Shown: positions 16,917-26,701, counted from the stretch's first letter. The stretch is 64,000 bases of DNA from an uncultured Flavobacteriaceae bacterium (GCA_913051755.1 CAJXBR010000001.1:22955-86954), one strand, 5' to 3'. Numbers and translations: made by a program. The notes: generated by a model not told the origin, from the sequence alone.

Positions 16917-17114
16917 TTACTTCAATCGAAGTTGTTGTTTCACATTGTCTGCATCGGCTTCATGAACCAAGGTCGAATGTGTAAGCTTTAATTTTCTCTT
17001 TTTTGACTTTTTGGTCAAAATATGACTTTTAAATGCATGTTTGCGTTTGATCTTCCCGGTTCCGGTCAACTTGAAACGCTTTTTTGCACTCGATTTTGTT
17101 TTTTGCTTCGGCAT
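16917..17114 (-). CDS. rpmI: 50S ribosomal protein L35
   Basis: The 65-residue basic protein ([26 protein letters not shown], shown in part: [17 protein letters not shown]) is a clear L35, a small late-assembly protein of the large subunit. It lies 14 bp downstream of infC and 75 bp upstream of rplT in the usual operon order. Confidence 0.97.
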   Translation of the reverse strand: MPKQKTKSSAKKRFKLTGTGKIKRKHAFKSHILTKKSKKRKLKLTHSTLVHEADADNVKQQLRLK

Positions 17115-17128
17115 GATTTCCGTATTTA

Positions 17129-17680
17129 TTATTTTTTAGGGTTCATCAACATGATCATCTTTTTCCCTTCCAATTTCGGGAGCTGTTCAACTTTGCCATA
17201 CTCTTCTAGATCTTGCGCCAATCGTAGTAACAAAATATGTCCTTGTTCCTTAAATATGATCGATCGACCCTTGAAAAACACAAAAGCTTTTAGTTTTGCC
17301 CCTTCTTCAAGAAATTTTATCGCATGCTTCTTTTTAAAAGCATAGTCGTGCTCATCTGTCTGTGGTCCAAAACGAATCTCTTTTAATACAACTTTACTCG
17401 CTTTGGCTTTTAAATTTTTTTCACGCTTTTTCTGCTCGTATAAGAACTTTTTATAGTCGATAACTTTACATACAGGGGGAGTTGCGTTTGGTGATATCTC
17501 AACTAAATCCAACTCAAGCTCACTAGCAATACTCATAGCCTTTTCAATAGGATAAATCCCCATTTCAACGTTATCACCAACAAGACGTACCTCACTAGCC
17601 ATGATCTTATTATTGATCTTGTGTGGGTCTTGTTTTATCACTCGATGAGGGCCTCTGCCTCTTCTTCTTCGTATGGCTAT
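17129..17680 (-). CDS. infC: translation initiation factor IF-3, probable AUA start
   Basis: IF-3 keeps 30S subunits free and rejects non-standard start codons. The core is typical: [44 protein letters not shown], and the C-terminal domain with [17 protein letters not shown]. Conserved basic codons ([13 protein letters not shown]) extend upstream of the first usual start (GTG 17641). No ATG, GTG or TTG exists in frame between them and the next in-frame stop. The most likely start is ATA at 17678-17680, 10 nt after the thrS stop, giving 183 residues. E. coli infC likewise uses a rare start (AUU) for self-control. If the GTG is used, the protein is 170 residues. Confidence 0.9.
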   Translation of the reverse strand: MAIRRRRGRGPHRVIKQDPHKINNKIMASEVRLVGDNVEMGIYPIEKAMSIASELELDLVEISPNATPPVCKVIDYKKFLYEQKKREKNLKAKASKVVLKEIRFGPQTDEHDYAFKKKHAIKFLEEGAKLKAFVFFKGRSIIFKEQGHILLLRLAQDLEEYGKVEQLPKLEGKKMIMLMNPKK

Positions 17681-17690
17681 AACGCGTGTT

Positions 17691-19637
17691 TTACAGTTTA
17701 AATTCTTTTACTTCACATTCAATGGTTTTTTCAACCAGTTGAACAAAATTGTCCAGAGACATAGCTCCGTAATCTTTCCCGCCGTGTTCTCTAACAGAAA
17801 CCTTAGATTCTGATACCTCTTTCTCCCCAATGATAATCATGTAAGGAAATTTTTGTAGCTCAGATTCCCGAATTTTCTTTCCAATGGTCTCATTTCGGTT
17901 ATCAACGAGGGTGCGAATTTCGTTATTTTCCAATAATTGAGAAACTTTTTTAGCGTATTTTTCGTGCTTATCACTAACGCAAAGGATATTCACCTGATCT
18001 GGCGTTAGCCAAACAGGGAAGTTTCCAGCAGTATGTTCGATGAGAATTGCAATAAATCTTTCTAAACTACCAAAGGGTGCACGGTGAATCATCACTGGTC
18101 TGTGAAGTTTATTGTCATTTCCTTTGTAGGTAAGATCAAATCGCTCTGGTAAGCTGTAATCTACCTGAATCGTGCCCAATTGCCAGCTCCTTCCCAATGC
18201 GTCATTTACCATGAAGTCCAACTTGGGACCATAGAATGCAGCTTCACCTGATTCGACGACATAATTGAGTCCTTTTTCTTTGGTAGCATTCATAATCGCC
18301 TGCTCGGCTTTATCCCAATCTTCAACATTTCCAATGTATTTATCGGGGTTGTTTGGGTCTCGAATAGAAACTTGTGCTGTGAAATCTTCAAAACCTAAGG
18401 AACTAAAAACATATAAGACAAGATCGATTACTGCTTTAAACTCATGATCTAGCTGATCGGGCGTACAGAAAATATGTGCATCATCTTGCGTGAATCCCCT
18501 CACTCGTGTGAGCCCATGAAGTTCACCACTCTGTTCATAGCGATAAACAGTTCCAAACTCTGCGTATCGTTTTGGTAAATCACGATAACTCCAACTTCGA
18601 GAGCTAAAAATTTCACAGTGGTGAGGGCAGTTCATTGGTTTGAGCAAAAACTCCTCGTCTTCTGAGGGGGTTTTGATTGGCTGAAAGCTATCAGCACCAT
18701 ACTTTTCATAATGACCAGAGGTTGTGTATAATTCTTTATGACCAATGTGGGGTGAAACAACCTGTTCATATCCAGCTTTTCGCTGCGCTTCTTTGAGAAA
18801 ACGCTCTAACCTTTCTCGTAGTGCAGCACCTTTTGGCAACCACAAGGGAAGGCCTTGACCAACTCTCTTGGAAAAAGTAAACAAATCCATCTCACTTCCA
18901 AGTTTGCGATGGTCTCTCTTTTTGGCTTCTTCAACAAGTAAAAGATGCTCTTTGAGTAACTTTTGTTTTGGGAATGAAATCCCATAAATACGAGTAAGTT
19001 GAGGCTTGGTTTCATCTCCACGCCAATAGGCACCAGCGATGTTTGTGAGTTTCACAGCTTTGATAAACCCAGTGTGAGGGAGGTGCCCCCCTTTGCAGAG
19101 ATCTGTGAAGTTGGCATGATCACAAAAAGTGATTTCCCCATCTTCAAGATTTTCAATGAGTTCAGTTTTAAATTGATTTTTTTCTTTTTGATAAAAGGTC
19201 AACGCCTCCTTTTTGGAGACTGAGCGCATCATAAAGGCATGTTGTTCGCGAGAAACCTCAATCATTCGTTTCTCAATCGCATCAAAATCTTTTTCTGTAA
19301 CAGTGTGACCAGCAGGATCGATATCGTAATAAAACCCTTGATCGATAGCAGGACCAATAGTGAGCTTGCATCCTGGATAAAATTCTTGAAGAACTTGTGC
19401 AAGCACGTGCGCAGATGAATGCCAAAATGCTTTTTTGCCATCTGGATCGTTCCAAGTGTATAGAACCAAATCACCATCGTTTTGCAGTGGCGTAAGCGCT
19501 TCAACAACTTGATCGTTGTAGCTTGCTGTCAATACATTTCTCGCAAGCCCCTCGCTAATAGAGGTAGCAATATCAAGAGCTGATGTTCCTTTTTTCACCT
19601 CTTTAATCGCTCCGTCTGGTAGTCGAACTTTAATCAT
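17691..19637 (-). CDS. thrS: threonyl-tRNA synthetase
   Basis: ThrS charges tRNA-Thr. The 648-residue protein has the full set of domains: TGS (residues 1-60, [11 protein letters not shown]), the editing domain with HSSAHVLAQ (about 72-80) and the class II catalytic core. Zinc-binding and active-site motifs include [12 protein letters not shown] and [15 protein letters not shown]. It ends with [11 protein letters not shown] and a C-terminal anticodon-binding domain (about 545-648). It is the first gene of the operon with infC, rpmI and rplT and has its own -7 box. Confidence 0.97.
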   Translation of the reverse strand: MIKVRLPDGAIKEVKKGTSALDIATSISEGLARNVLTASYNDQVVEALTPLQNDGDLVLYTWNDPDGKKAFWHSSAHVLAQVLQEFYPGCKLTIGPAIDQGFYYDIDPAGHTVTEKDFDAIEKRMIEVSREQHAFMMRSVSKKEALTFYQKEKNQFKTELIENLEDGEITFCDHANFTDLCKGGHLPHTGFIKAVKLTNIAGAYWRGDETKPQLTRIYGISFPKQKLLKEHLLLVEEAKKRDHRKLGSEMDLFTFSKRVGQGLPLWLPKGAALRERLERFLKEAQRKAGYEQVVSPHIGHKELYTTSGHYEKYGADSFQPIKTPSEDEEFLLKPMNCPHHCEIFSSRSWSYRDLPKRYAEFGTVYRYEQSGELHGLTRVRGFTQDDAHIFCTPDQLDHEFKAVIDLVLYVFSSLGFEDFTAQVSIRDPNNPDKYIGNVEDWDKAEQAIMNATKEKGLNYVVESGEAAFYGPKLDFMVNDALGRSWQLGTIQVDYSLPERFDLTYKGNDNKLHRPVMIHRAPFGSLERFIAILIEHTAGNFPVWLTPDQVNILCVSDKHEKYAKKVSQLLENNEIRTLVDNRNETIGKKIRESELQKFPYMIIIGEKEVSESKVSVREHGGKDYGAMSLDNFVQLVEKTIECEVKEFKL

Positions 19638-19656
19638 CAGTTATTTGTCAAAGTCA

Positions 19657-19664
19657 CAAAGATA
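19657..19664 (-). promoter_or_regulatory. -7 box (TATCTTTG) for the thrS operon
   Basis: The minus strand reads TATCTTTG, 19 nt before the thrS ATG. The leader is too short for a T-box, as expected outside the Firmicutes. Confidence 0.5.
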
Positions 19665-19694
19665 ATACGATTCAGGGCTCTTTCAATGGTAAAT

Positions 19695-19913
19695 TTATTT
19701 TTCATTGAAGAAACCTTTGACAAGGAGTTTTATCCCAATAAAACCATAAAGTATTGCAAGAGCACATGCAATCAATCCAACACCCAAAACAGGTATAAAA
19801 AATGGATGTTCTTCGTTACGCACAGCCGAAGTATACACGACTGGACCTATAAAGGCAAAAAGAATAGCGACAAAAAGACGAGAAATCCCTCTAAAAAGAA
19901 GCTCTTTATTCAT
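19695..19913 (-). CDS. DUF6095 family small membrane protein
   Basis: The 72-residue protein has two membrane spans (about residues 10-30 and 40-65) joined by a short loop with EEHPFFIPVLG. It resembles DUF6095, a small flavobacterial family. The start overlaps the murQ stop by four bases, so the two are translated from one mRNA. Nothing in the sequence shows a function; the link to MurQ suggests a role at the cell envelope. Confidence 0.75.
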   Translation of the reverse strand: MNKELLFRGISRLFVAILFAFIGPVVYTSAVRNEEHPFFIPVLGVGLIACALAILYGFIGIKLLVKGFFNEK

Positions 19914-20722
19914 ACCCCTAAATGTTTTAATACAAACCGAACACTTCCATGGATTTGCAACAATTCTATCGCTTTTTCTTCATCGACAGCTGATGATTCA
20001 CAAACCATCCGAACTGCTCTTTCTTGTAGTTTTTGATTTGACAGTTGCATATCAACCATTCGATTGCCTTTGACGTGTCCTAGCTTGATCATCAAAACTG
20101 TTGAGATTGTATTGAGGATCATTTTTTGCGCTGTTCCAGCTTTCATTCGCGAGCTGCCAGTGATCACTTCGGGTCCAACGACTGGGACAATTGGGTAATC
20201 TGCTTCTTCTGCTAAAGGGCTTCCAAGGTTGCAACTGATACCTGCAGTAGTGATTCCTTTCGATTTACATGCTTGGATAGCACCAACAACATAAGGTGTG
20301 GTTCCTGAAGCAGCGATACCCACGACAGTGTCCAGCGTCGAAATGTGAAGGTTTTCCAAATCTTTCCATCCTTGTTCAGAGTCGTCTTCGGCACCTTCAA
20401 CAGCAGTTCTAATGGCAGCATCACCACCAGCAATTAAGCCAATCACATGGTCTGGCGAAACCCCAAAAGTGGGAGGGCATTCAGAAGCATCGAGTATTCC
20501 CAATCGCCCACTAGTGCCTGCCCCGAGGTAAATCAATCGACCTCCTTGTTGCATTTTGGGTAAGGTAGCATCTATAAATATGTTGATTGTAGGTAGGATT
20601 TTTTTCACAGCCTTTGCTACGTTTTGATCCTCATCATTGATGACAAGACCCAACTCTTCCACACTCATTTGCTCGAGGTTGTCGTGGTTTGATTCGGCTT
20701 CTGTGATTTTAGTGAAGCTCAT
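19910..20722 (-). CDS. murQ: N-acetylmuramic acid 6-phosphate etherase
   Basis: MurQ cleaves the lactyl ether of MurNAc-6-phosphate to GlcNAc-6-phosphate during cell wall recycling. The 270-residue protein has the SIS-domain signatures: GAGTSGRLGILDASECPPTF (about residues 68-87, with the catalytic Glu), GGDAAIRTAVEGAEDD, and VVGPEVITGSSRMKAGTAQK. ATG 20722 is chosen because the TTG at 20728 lies inside the -7 box. It follows a DUF4249 gene by 12 bp and overlaps the DUF6095 gene. Confidence 0.95.
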   Translation of the reverse strand: MSFTKITEAESNHDNLEQMSVEELGLVINDEDQNVAKAVKKILPTINIFIDATLPKMQQGGRLIYLGAGTSGRLGILDASECPPTFGVSPDHVIGLIAGGDAAIRTAVEGAEDDSEQGWKDLENLHISTLDTVVGIAASGTTPYVVGAIQACKSKGITTAGISCNLGSPLAEEADYPIVPVVGPEVITGSSRMKAGTAQKMILNTISTVLMIKLGHVKGNRMVDMQLSNQKLQERAVRMVCESSAVDEEKAIELLQIHGSVRFVLKHLGV

Positions 20723-20725
20723 ACA

Positions 20726-20733
20726 CAAATGTA
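20726..20733 (-). promoter_or_regulatory. -7 box (TACATTTG) for murQ
   Basis: The minus strand reads TACATTTG, ending three nt before the murQ ATG. It fills most of the 12-bp gap after the DUF4249 gene. Confidence 0.5.
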
Positions 20734-20734
20734 A

Positions 20735-21523
20735 TTATTCGGCTGTAAATGGAAGTGAGCTAGATTCAACCACCCTAAAATAACCCAATGCAATGCTTTC
20801 TTTTTCTGAGCTGACAAAGTTGCCCAGTAGGGTTGATGTTGCTGTTGCAAAAGGGCCACCACCATTTTGGCCACTATGGCTCAATAAAATTTGCATATAT
20901 GTAAAGAAGTCTTTGTCTATTCCAAGCATACGAATGATGACTTCCTCGTTTTTTGGTAACAAATCGTCATAGAAAAACGAGAAGGTAAATTGTTGTCCGT
21001 CATAAAAGCGATCTCTAGTTACAAAAAGGTTGTTGTATGAAAAATCGAAAAGGTAGTAGTTGCCAAGACCAGGGCGATCGGTCAATGTGATCAATGCCTC
21101 GGTTTCATTGCCACTAAAAAGCTGACCATCTCCTTGCACTACTCCATCAAATGTGCCAGAAAGAATCAACTCTTCTGTTGCAGTGTAGAGAACTCCATCT
21201 ACATCGACAACCAATTGATATTCTTTGTCAATGGTGATTTCAGGGACGTCTAGAAGATATTCACCACCCTCTGTGTGATTGGCAAACAAGACTTGATTAT
21301 CGAACATTAAAGACACAGAGGCATCATCTACAATGATGATATCAGCACTGTAATAGTCAGTTGTTTTGGTCACAAGTACACGAAGTTGGGCTGCACCACC
21401 TCCCTGTGGTCGGCTGAGTTCTGCATCAATAACGACTTGTTCAGGAGTTTGTGAAAGATCGACTGTGATCACATCTTCACATGAAATAAACACAATGCTA
21501 AGTAAAAAGACTATTTTTCTCAT
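20735..21523 (-). CDS. DUF4249 family lipoprotein
   Basis: The 262-residue protein has a lipoprotein signal (MRKIVFLLSIVFISCEDVI, Cys at about residue 15) and the DUF4249 opening (VVIDAELS). A beta-rich body follows. DUF4249 proteins are found next to TonB-dependent receptors in Bacteroidota and probably act as surface or periplasmic partners; no ligand is known. The start overlaps the stop of the receptor gene by one base. The ATG at 21523 is preferred over GTG and TTG codons immediately upstream. Confidence 0.83.
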   Translation of the reverse strand: MRKIVFLLSIVFISCEDVITVDLSQTPEQVVIDAELSRPQGGGAAQLRVLVTKTTDYYSADIIIVDDASVSLMFDNQVLFANHTEGGEYLLDVPEITIDKEYQLVVDVDGVLYTATEELILSGTFDGVVQGDGQLFSGNETEALITLTDRPGLGNYYLFDFSYNNLFVTRDRFYDGQQFTFSFFYDDLLPKNEEVIIRMLGIDKDFFTYMQILLSHSGQNGGGPFATATSTLLGNFVSSEKESIALGYFRVVESSSLPFTAE

Positions 21524-23874
21524 CACCAATCAATTCGATACATTACAGAAGGTACGATTCCAAAAATTGAAAATCGTACAGCTTCATTTTGTTGCGTTTC
21601 CCTGTTTTGACGAAAGTTGATACTCGCAGCATTTTTGCGATTATAGACATTGTAGATACCAAAAATCCAACTTCCTTGTCGATTCTTTTTTGGGGGTCTT
21701 TTTAGTGTTGCTGATATATCCATGCGATGGTAATCTGCAAACCGATTGCTATTTCGCTTGCCATAATTGGGGACTCGAAGTCCTCCAAACTCATACTGAC
21801 CAACGGGGTAGGTTGTCGGCTGTCCAGTTTGATATAAGAAATTGGCATTAAAACTCCATTTATTGTTCAGTTGGTAGCTTGCATTCACGCTCAGATCATG
21901 TCTTTTGTCAAATGCATTTGGGTACCAATTGCCATCATTGATGCCTGGACCTCCAAATTCTTGCCCTTCTGTTTTTTGCTCTGATTTCGACCAAGTGTAA
22001 GCCAACCAATATTGTAGTTTTCCAATGGGTTTTTTAACTAATATTTCTGCACCATACGCACGAACAATCCCTGGCATTGTCACTTGTTCCACAGCATCAT
22101 TTGCAACCAAATCAGCACCATCGATATAGTCTAGTCGATTGCTGACATTTTTATAAAAGCCTTCAATTTCAATACTTTTTTGAGATTGTGTTTCTATAAC
22201 ATAACCAATGGCCCATTGGTCGAGTTGTTGGGGTTTTAGATGTGGACCACTCGGCGCCCAGATGTCAAGGGGTGTTGGGGAACTGGTGTTGGAAATCAGG
22301 TGGAGGTACTGATTTAGGCGATTGTAAGATGCTTTGAAAGCACTGTTTTCCATGGCATACGACAAAGTGATTCTTGGTTCGATATGGCTATAAGTTGCAG
22401 ATGATTTATTTGCATTGTAGAGGCCTGTAGGAACTCCTTTTTCATAGATTCCCAATGAGTTGTTGAAGCGAGTTGACATTCCGTTTTCATAAGTAAAAAG
22501 GCCATCTTGTTTTAACCTTGTAAAATGATTGAAACGGATGCCAAACTGAAAAGAAAATGAGGATGAAAGATCTTGTGAAATATCTACATAAACACTATGC
22601 TCCATCGCATATTTCTTTTGCAACTGCTCAGCATTGATACCTGAGTCCAATCGAGCAGGTTCGATATAGCCAGGGTTAAAGGTATAGTAAGTCGATTGCA
22701 GCCCAAAGTCTAGACTTGTTTTATCGTTTGCAAAATAAGAGAAATCATATTTTAGATTGAGGTTTTCAATACCAGAATCCCAATCAAAACCAGCAAAATC
22801 AAGCAACAAACCATAGTAGTAGTCACTGTAAATCAGCGATAGATTTGAAAATAAGCGTTGTGAAAACAGATGATTCCACCTCAAATTAAATACAGCATTT
22901 CCATAGGTGTTCACAAAGCTTTCGTCGACATTAAACACATCTCTTCCAAAATAGCCTGAGAGGTAGAGTTTATTTTGATCATTGATTGGAAAACTCATTT
23001 TGGTGTTTAGGTCGTAGAAATATGCACTATTCGGATTGTCAGTTAGTTTTAAAAATAAATGGGCATAAGTTCCCCTTCCACCAACGACAAAGCTTCCTTT
23101 GCCTAGGGGTCCCTCTGCAAGTAAGCGACTGGTTACGAGTCCAATACCACCGTTGAGCTTAAACTCTTCTTTGTTTCCTTCCTTTTGGTAGATATTCAAA
23201 ACAGATGCAAGTCGCCCACCATATTTGGCTGGGATGCCCCCTTTATAGAGTCGCAAATCTTTAATCGCATCAGGATTGAATACAGAGAAAAATCCAAAGA
23301 GGTGTGAAGAGTTGTAAATGGTAGCCTCGTCCAAAAGGATTAGGTTTTGATCAGCAGACCCACCACGTACATTAAAGCCAGAAGCCCCTTCACCAGCACT
23401 TGTTACACCTGGGAGCAACTGAATGGTTTTGAGTACATCAGGTTCTCCAAAAACAGCAGGTGTTTGTAGGACTGTTTTTGAAAGAAGGCGGTTGACACTC
23501 ATTTCAGGTTTTTTGATGTTGACTCTTTCTGTATTGTCAATCAAAACAACTTCATCGAGTTCCTCTGCTGCAGGGGTTAGCAATATATTTTGTTTGATGT
23601 TTTCGTTCAGTGATATAGGGAACCGAAGTGATTGATAACCTAGGTATTGTACAGAGATTGTGTATTCGCCAGGAGGGATACTAAGGGAGTAAAAACCATA
23701 GCTATTTGTAACCGTTCCTGTATTGAGCTCATTGATGAGTATGGTAACCCCAAGAAGGGTTTCCTTGGATAATGAATCAGAAACATCCCCACTGATTGTG
23801 ACTCGATCTTGAGCCGACAAAAATTGAAACAAAAACAGGAATAGGGTAACACAACCAATATGGCGCATTTGCAT
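21523..23874 (-). CDS. TonB-dependent receptor with carboxypeptidase-like N-terminal domain
   Basis: The 783-residue outer-membrane protein has a signal peptide (MRHIGCVTLFLFLFQFLSAQ) and a carboxypeptidase regulatory-like beta domain (about residues 25-105, TISGDVSDSLSKETLLGVTI). The plug domain follows (AVFGEPDVLKTIQLLPGVTS and FNVRGGSADQNLILLDEA), then a 22-strand barrel ending in an aromatic residue (YRIDW). It imports a nutrient using TonB energy. The partner DUF4249 gene follows directly. There is no SusD, so the substrate is probably not a classic PUL glycan. The start could also be the ATG at 23868. Confidence 0.9.
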   Translation of the reverse strand: MQMRHIGCVTLFLFLFQFLSAQDRVTISGDVSDSLSKETLLGVTILINELNTGTVTNSYGFYSLSIPPGEYTISVQYLGYQSLRFPISLNENIKQNILLTPAAEELDEVVLIDNTERVNIKKPEMSVNRLLSKTVLQTPAVFGEPDVLKTIQLLPGVTSAGEGASGFNVRGGSADQNLILLDEATIYNSSHLFGFFSVFNPDAIKDLRLYKGGIPAKYGGRLASVLNIYQKEGNKEEFKLNGGIGLVTSRLLAEGPLGKGSFVVGGRGTYAHLFLKLTDNPNSAYFYDLNTKMSFPINDQNKLYLSGYFGRDVFNVDESFVNTYGNAVFNLRWNHLFSQRLFSNLSLIYSDYYYGLLLDFAGFDWDSGIENLNLKYDFSYFANDKTSLDFGLQSTYYTFNPGYIEPARLDSGINAEQLQKKYAMEHSVYVDISQDLSSSFSFQFGIRFNHFTRLKQDGLFTYENGMSTRFNNSLGIYEKGVPTGLYNANKSSATYSHIEPRITLSYAMENSAFKASYNRLNQYLHLISNTSSPTPLDIWAPSGPHLKPQQLDQWAIGYVIETQSQKSIEIEGFYKNVSNRLDYIDGADLVANDAVEQVTMPGIVRAYGAEILVKKPIGKLQYWLAYTWSKSEQKTEGQEFGGPGINDGNWYPNAFDKRHDLSVNASYQLNNKWSFNANFLYQTGQPTTYPVGQYEFGGLRVPNYGKRNSNRFADYHRMDISATLKRPPKKNRQGSWIFGIYNVYNRKNAASINFRQNRETQQNEAVRFSIFGIVPSVMYRIDW

Positions 23875-23885
23875 AGCAATTTTGA

Positions 23886-23893
23886 CAAATATA
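23886..23893 (-). promoter_or_regulatory. -7 box (TATATTTG) for the TonB receptor operon
   Basis: A full TAnnTTTG match on the minus strand in the 22-bp gap after the BASS gene, 11 nt before ATG 23874. Confidence 0.45.
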
Positions 23894-23896
23894 CAA

Positions 23897-24766
23897 TTAA
23901 CTGGGTTTTTTGCTTCCCAAGCGCCACATGAGGATACCACCTGTTATGAACATCCATATTGAATATGCACCTGTTGGTAGTCCCATTTCGAAGTTGTTGA
24001 GGATGGTGGTCGCAATAACAAAAGCCAGTGTTCCATTTTGAATACCACTTTCTATGGTGATTGTTATTTGGCTATTTCCAGCGATGCCAAACAGTTTGGC
24101 AGTAAGAAACCCAAGCCCCATTGTAAGTAAGTTGAGCAGCAATGTCGCAAGTCCAACTTCTTTCATTGCTTGTACCAAATTGTCTTTATTGGCAACAATG
24201 ATGACCAGGAAAATAATAACAAAGAGAACAGTTGAGGCAGTACGCATTGGTTTTTCCATTCGTAAGGCAAAGCCTTCATTTCGTTTTCGAATCATCATGC
24301 CTATTGCAATGGGGATGACAGTAATGACCAAAATTTGAAGCATTGTTTGCAGTACAGGCAACTCGATCACAACGCCTGTATTTCCAGTGAAATAAGCAAT
24401 GGCCTCAGAAAGCAAGACTGGGATTGTGAATACTGTGATAAGACTTGCAAGAGCAGTCAAGGTGACAGAAAGACCAATATTTCCTCGAGACACTTGCGTG
24501 ATCAGGTTACTTGTTGGACCTCCTGGACAGAGGGATAGAATCATGACTCCAGTTGCCATGGTAGGGCTTAGATTGAAGAGGACCACTATCGAAAAACCGA
24601 TGATTGGTAGAAGTATGATTTGGTTGATCAGTCCAACGAGCACTGCCTTTGGATAGGTAAAAATTCTAACAAAATTCCCAATGACTAGGGTAAGACCCAT
24701 GCCAAACATGATGATTGCCAAAGAAACTGGTAAAAAAATTTGTCCGATGATTGTAGTGATGTCCAT
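23897..24766 (-). CDS. bile acid:sodium symporter (BASS) family protein
   Basis: The 289-residue protein has nine or ten hydrophobic spans. The BASS motifs include FGMGLTL near residue 21, CPGGPTSNLITQVSRGN (about 80-96) and ESGIQNGTLAFVIA (about 238-251), which hold the crossover helices and sodium sites. The family couples sodium to uptake of organic anions; the substrate here is unknown. It lies upstream of the TonB receptor in the same direction, which suggests but does not prove a shared uptake route. Confidence 0.9.
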   Translation of the reverse strand: MDITTIIGQIFLPVSLAIIMFGMGLTLVIGNFVRIFTYPKAVLVGLINQIILLPIIGFSIVVLFNLSPTMATGVMILSLCPGGPTSNLITQVSRGNIGLSVTLTALASLITVFTIPVLLSEAIAYFTGNTGVVIELPVLQTMLQILVITVIPIAIGMMIRKRNEGFALRMEKPMRTASTVLFVIIFLVIIVANKDNLVQAMKEVGLATLLLNLLTMGLGFLTAKLFGIAGNSQITITIESGIQNGTLAFVIATTILNNFEMGLPTGAYSIWMFITGGILMWRLGSKKPS

Positions 24767-24793
24767 ATCTAACTTTTATATAGATGAAAAGAT

Positions 24794-24816
24794 TCAATTA
24801 TTTTTTGAATAATTGA
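24794..24816 (-). terminator. weak AT-rich hairpin after icd
   Basis: TCAATTATT (24794-24802) and AATAATTGA (24808-24816) form a 9-bp stem with a 5-nt loop, followed on the minus strand by ATCTTTT. It may end the icd transcript, though the stem has only one G-C pair. Confidence 0.35.
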
Positions 24817-24841
24817 TATCATTTGTATCAAATCCGACAGA

Positions 24842-26068
24842 TTAGCGTAGAGCCTTATCTAGATTTTCTTTGATAGAATCTAAAAACTCTTGGGTATTGA
24901 GATAATGCTCTCTCTTGAGGTTTTTCTCATGAATAAGCAATGCCAAGTCTTTGGTCATTTTGCCACTTTCCACTGTTTGAATACAAACCTTTTCAAGAGT
25001 TTCACAAAAGTTTGCAAGCTCTTGGTTGTTATCTAGTTTGGCACGATGTGCAAGTCCACGTGTCCAAGCAAAAATAGATGCGATAGGGTTTGTAGATGTT
25101 TCCTCACCATTTTGGTGGAGGCGATAATGTCTCGTCACTGTACCATGTGCTGCTTCAGCTTCCATGATTTCTCCATCAGGAGTGACAAGGGTTGAAGTCA
25201 TCAGCCCTAGCGATCCAAACCCTTGCGCAACTGTATCCGACTGCACGTCTCCATCATAGTTTTTACATGCCCAAACAAATCCACCATTCCACTTCATAGC
25301 AGCAGCGACCATATCATCGATCAGGCGATGCTCGTAGTGTATGCCTGCTTCATCAAACTTTGTTTTGAATTCATTTTGATACACTTCTTCAAAAATGTCT
25401 TTGAAGCGACCATCATAAGCTTTCATGATGGTGTTTTTGGTGCTGAAATACAATGGCCAGCCTTTGCTCAATGCACGATTCATGCACGAGCGAGCAAATC
25501 CATAAATGGATGAATCAATATTATACATGCTCATTGCAACACCACCCTCTTGAAAATCATAAACCTCCCAAGTTTTTGATTCACTGCCATTTTCAGGTGT
25601 AAAAGTCATTGTGAGTTTCCCTTTGCCTTTTATAACAGTGTCAGTTGCTTTGTACTGATCTCCAAAGGCATGACGACCAATACATATGGGATTTGTCCAA
25701 CCTTGTACATATCTCGGAACATTTTTCATAATAATAGGCTCTCGAAATACTGTACCTCCAACGATGTTTCTGATCGTGCCATTGGGCGATCGCCACATCT
25801 TCTTTAAGCCATACTCCTCTACACGATTTTCGTCGGGAGTAATCGTTGCACATTTAATACCAACCTTATGATTGTTAATTGCATTGGCAGCATCGATTGT
25901 AATTTGATCATTGGTGGCATCTCGACTTTCTAGGCCTAAGTCGTAGTATAAAAGTTCAACGTCAATGTAGGGTAGGATGAGTTGTTCTTTTATAAACTTC
26001 CAGATGATTCTTGTCATTTCATCACCATTGATTTCGACAACAGGTTTAGCAACTTTAATTTTGGTCAT
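24842..26068 (-). CDS. icd: isocitrate dehydrogenase, NADP-dependent (type II)
   Basis: The 408-residue enzyme oxidises isocitrate to 2-oxoglutarate in the TCA cycle. It resembles the homodimeric eukaryote-like subfamily: [10 protein letters not shown] (about residues 14-23), [38 protein letters not shown] (substrate loop), [12 protein letters not shown], and [12 protein letters not shown] with [17 protein letters not shown] 26068 is chosen; the upstream extension would be hydrophobic, unrelated and run past the -7 box. Confidence 0.95.
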   Translation of the reverse strand: MTKIKVAKPVVEINGDEMTRIIWKFIKEQLILPYIDVELLYYDLGLESRDATNDQITIDAANAINNHKVGIKCATITPDENRVEEYGLKKMWRSPNGTIRNIVGGTVFREPIIMKNVPRYVQGWTNPICIGRHAFGDQYKATDTVIKGKGKLTMTFTPENGSESKTWEVYDFQEGGVAMSMYNIDSSIYGFARSCMNRALSKGWPLYFSTKNTIMKAYDGRFKDIFEEVYQNEFKTKFDEAGIHYEHRLIDDMVAAAMKWNGGFVWACKNYDGDVQSDTVAQGFGSLGLMTSTLVTPDGEIMEAEAAHGTVTRHYRLHQNGEETSTNPIASIFAWTRGLAHRAKLDNNQELANFCETLEKVCIQTVESGKMTKDLALLIHEKNLKREHYLNTQEFLDSIKENLDKALR

Positions 26069-26087
26069 GACTTTTTTTTTGGTGGCG

Positions 26088-26095
26088 CAAATATA
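26088..26095 (-). promoter_or_regulatory. -7 box (TATATTTG) for icd
   Basis: A full TAnnTTTG match on the minus strand, 19 nt before the icd ATG. Confidence 0.5.
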
Positions 26096-26220
26096 CAACG
26101 TGAAAGCCAAAGAGCATCAACGTTTTCAATACTATTCAGATTGTTATAATATTCTCAAAAAAACAGAGTAAAAATTCAAAAAAATCTATCAGAAAGGAGG
26201 GTCTTTAAAAATCAGAAGTT

Positions 26221-26571
26221 TTAATTCTTTTTTTCCTTGATTCGCGCTTTTTTGCCTCGCAATTCTCTGAAGTAAAAAATACGTGAACGACGTACTTTAC
26301 CACGACTGTTAACTTCGATTTTCTGTATGGTCGGCAGATTGAACGGGAATATACGCTCAACACCAACTGTTCCAGATATTTTTCGAATGGTGAATGTCTT
26401 TGTGCTTCCAGTACCTTTGATTTGGATCACAACTCCTTTGAAGAACTGGGTTCTTACTTTTTCGCCCTCGCGAATTTCATAGTAAACTGTGATGGTGTCA
26501 CCCGCCTGAAATGAGGGGAATGATTTTTTCTCGACGAATTCGTCTTGAACATACTGAACTAATTGTTCCAT
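26221..26571 (-). CDS. rplS: 50S ribosomal protein L19
   Basis: L19 sits at the 30S-50S interface. The 116-residue protein has FQAGDTITVYYEIREGEKVR, FKGVVIQIKGTG, FTIRKISGTVGVERIFP and the basic end RGKVRRSRIFYFRELRGKKARI, shown here in pieces, all typical. It stands alone here, away from rpsP-rimM-trmD. Its -7 box lies about 68 bp upstream, giving a leader of about 60 nt that may carry feedback control. Confidence 0.96.
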   Translation of the reverse strand: MEQLVQYVQDEFVEKKSFPSFQAGDTITVYYEIREGEKVRTQFFKGVVIQIKGTGSTKTFTIRKISGTVGVERIFPFNLPTIQKIEVNSRGKVRRSRIFYFRELRGKKARIKEKKN

Positions 26572-26638
26572 GATTTCTAGCTAAAAAATAAATAAGAACA
26601 ACATTCACGACCATCGCCAGCGGTTGAGCCTAGGGGTG

Positions 26639-26646
26639 CAAAATTA
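26639..26646 (-). promoter_or_regulatory. -7 box (TAATTTTG) for rplS
   Basis: A full TAnnTTTG match on the minus strand, 67 nt before the ATG. The leader contains CAACCGC and GTGAATGTTG, which could form a weak hairpin. Confidence 0.45.
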
Positions 26647-26701
26647 GATATTTTTTTTTAGTTTGCAACTGTTCTTTTTTTAATCTTAATACAATCAAAA
26701 A

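Noticed and set aside
17129..17680. A frameshift or truncation at the start of infC
   Set aside because: The upstream basic codons are in the same frame as the core; only a usual start codon is missing, so a rare start explains it better.
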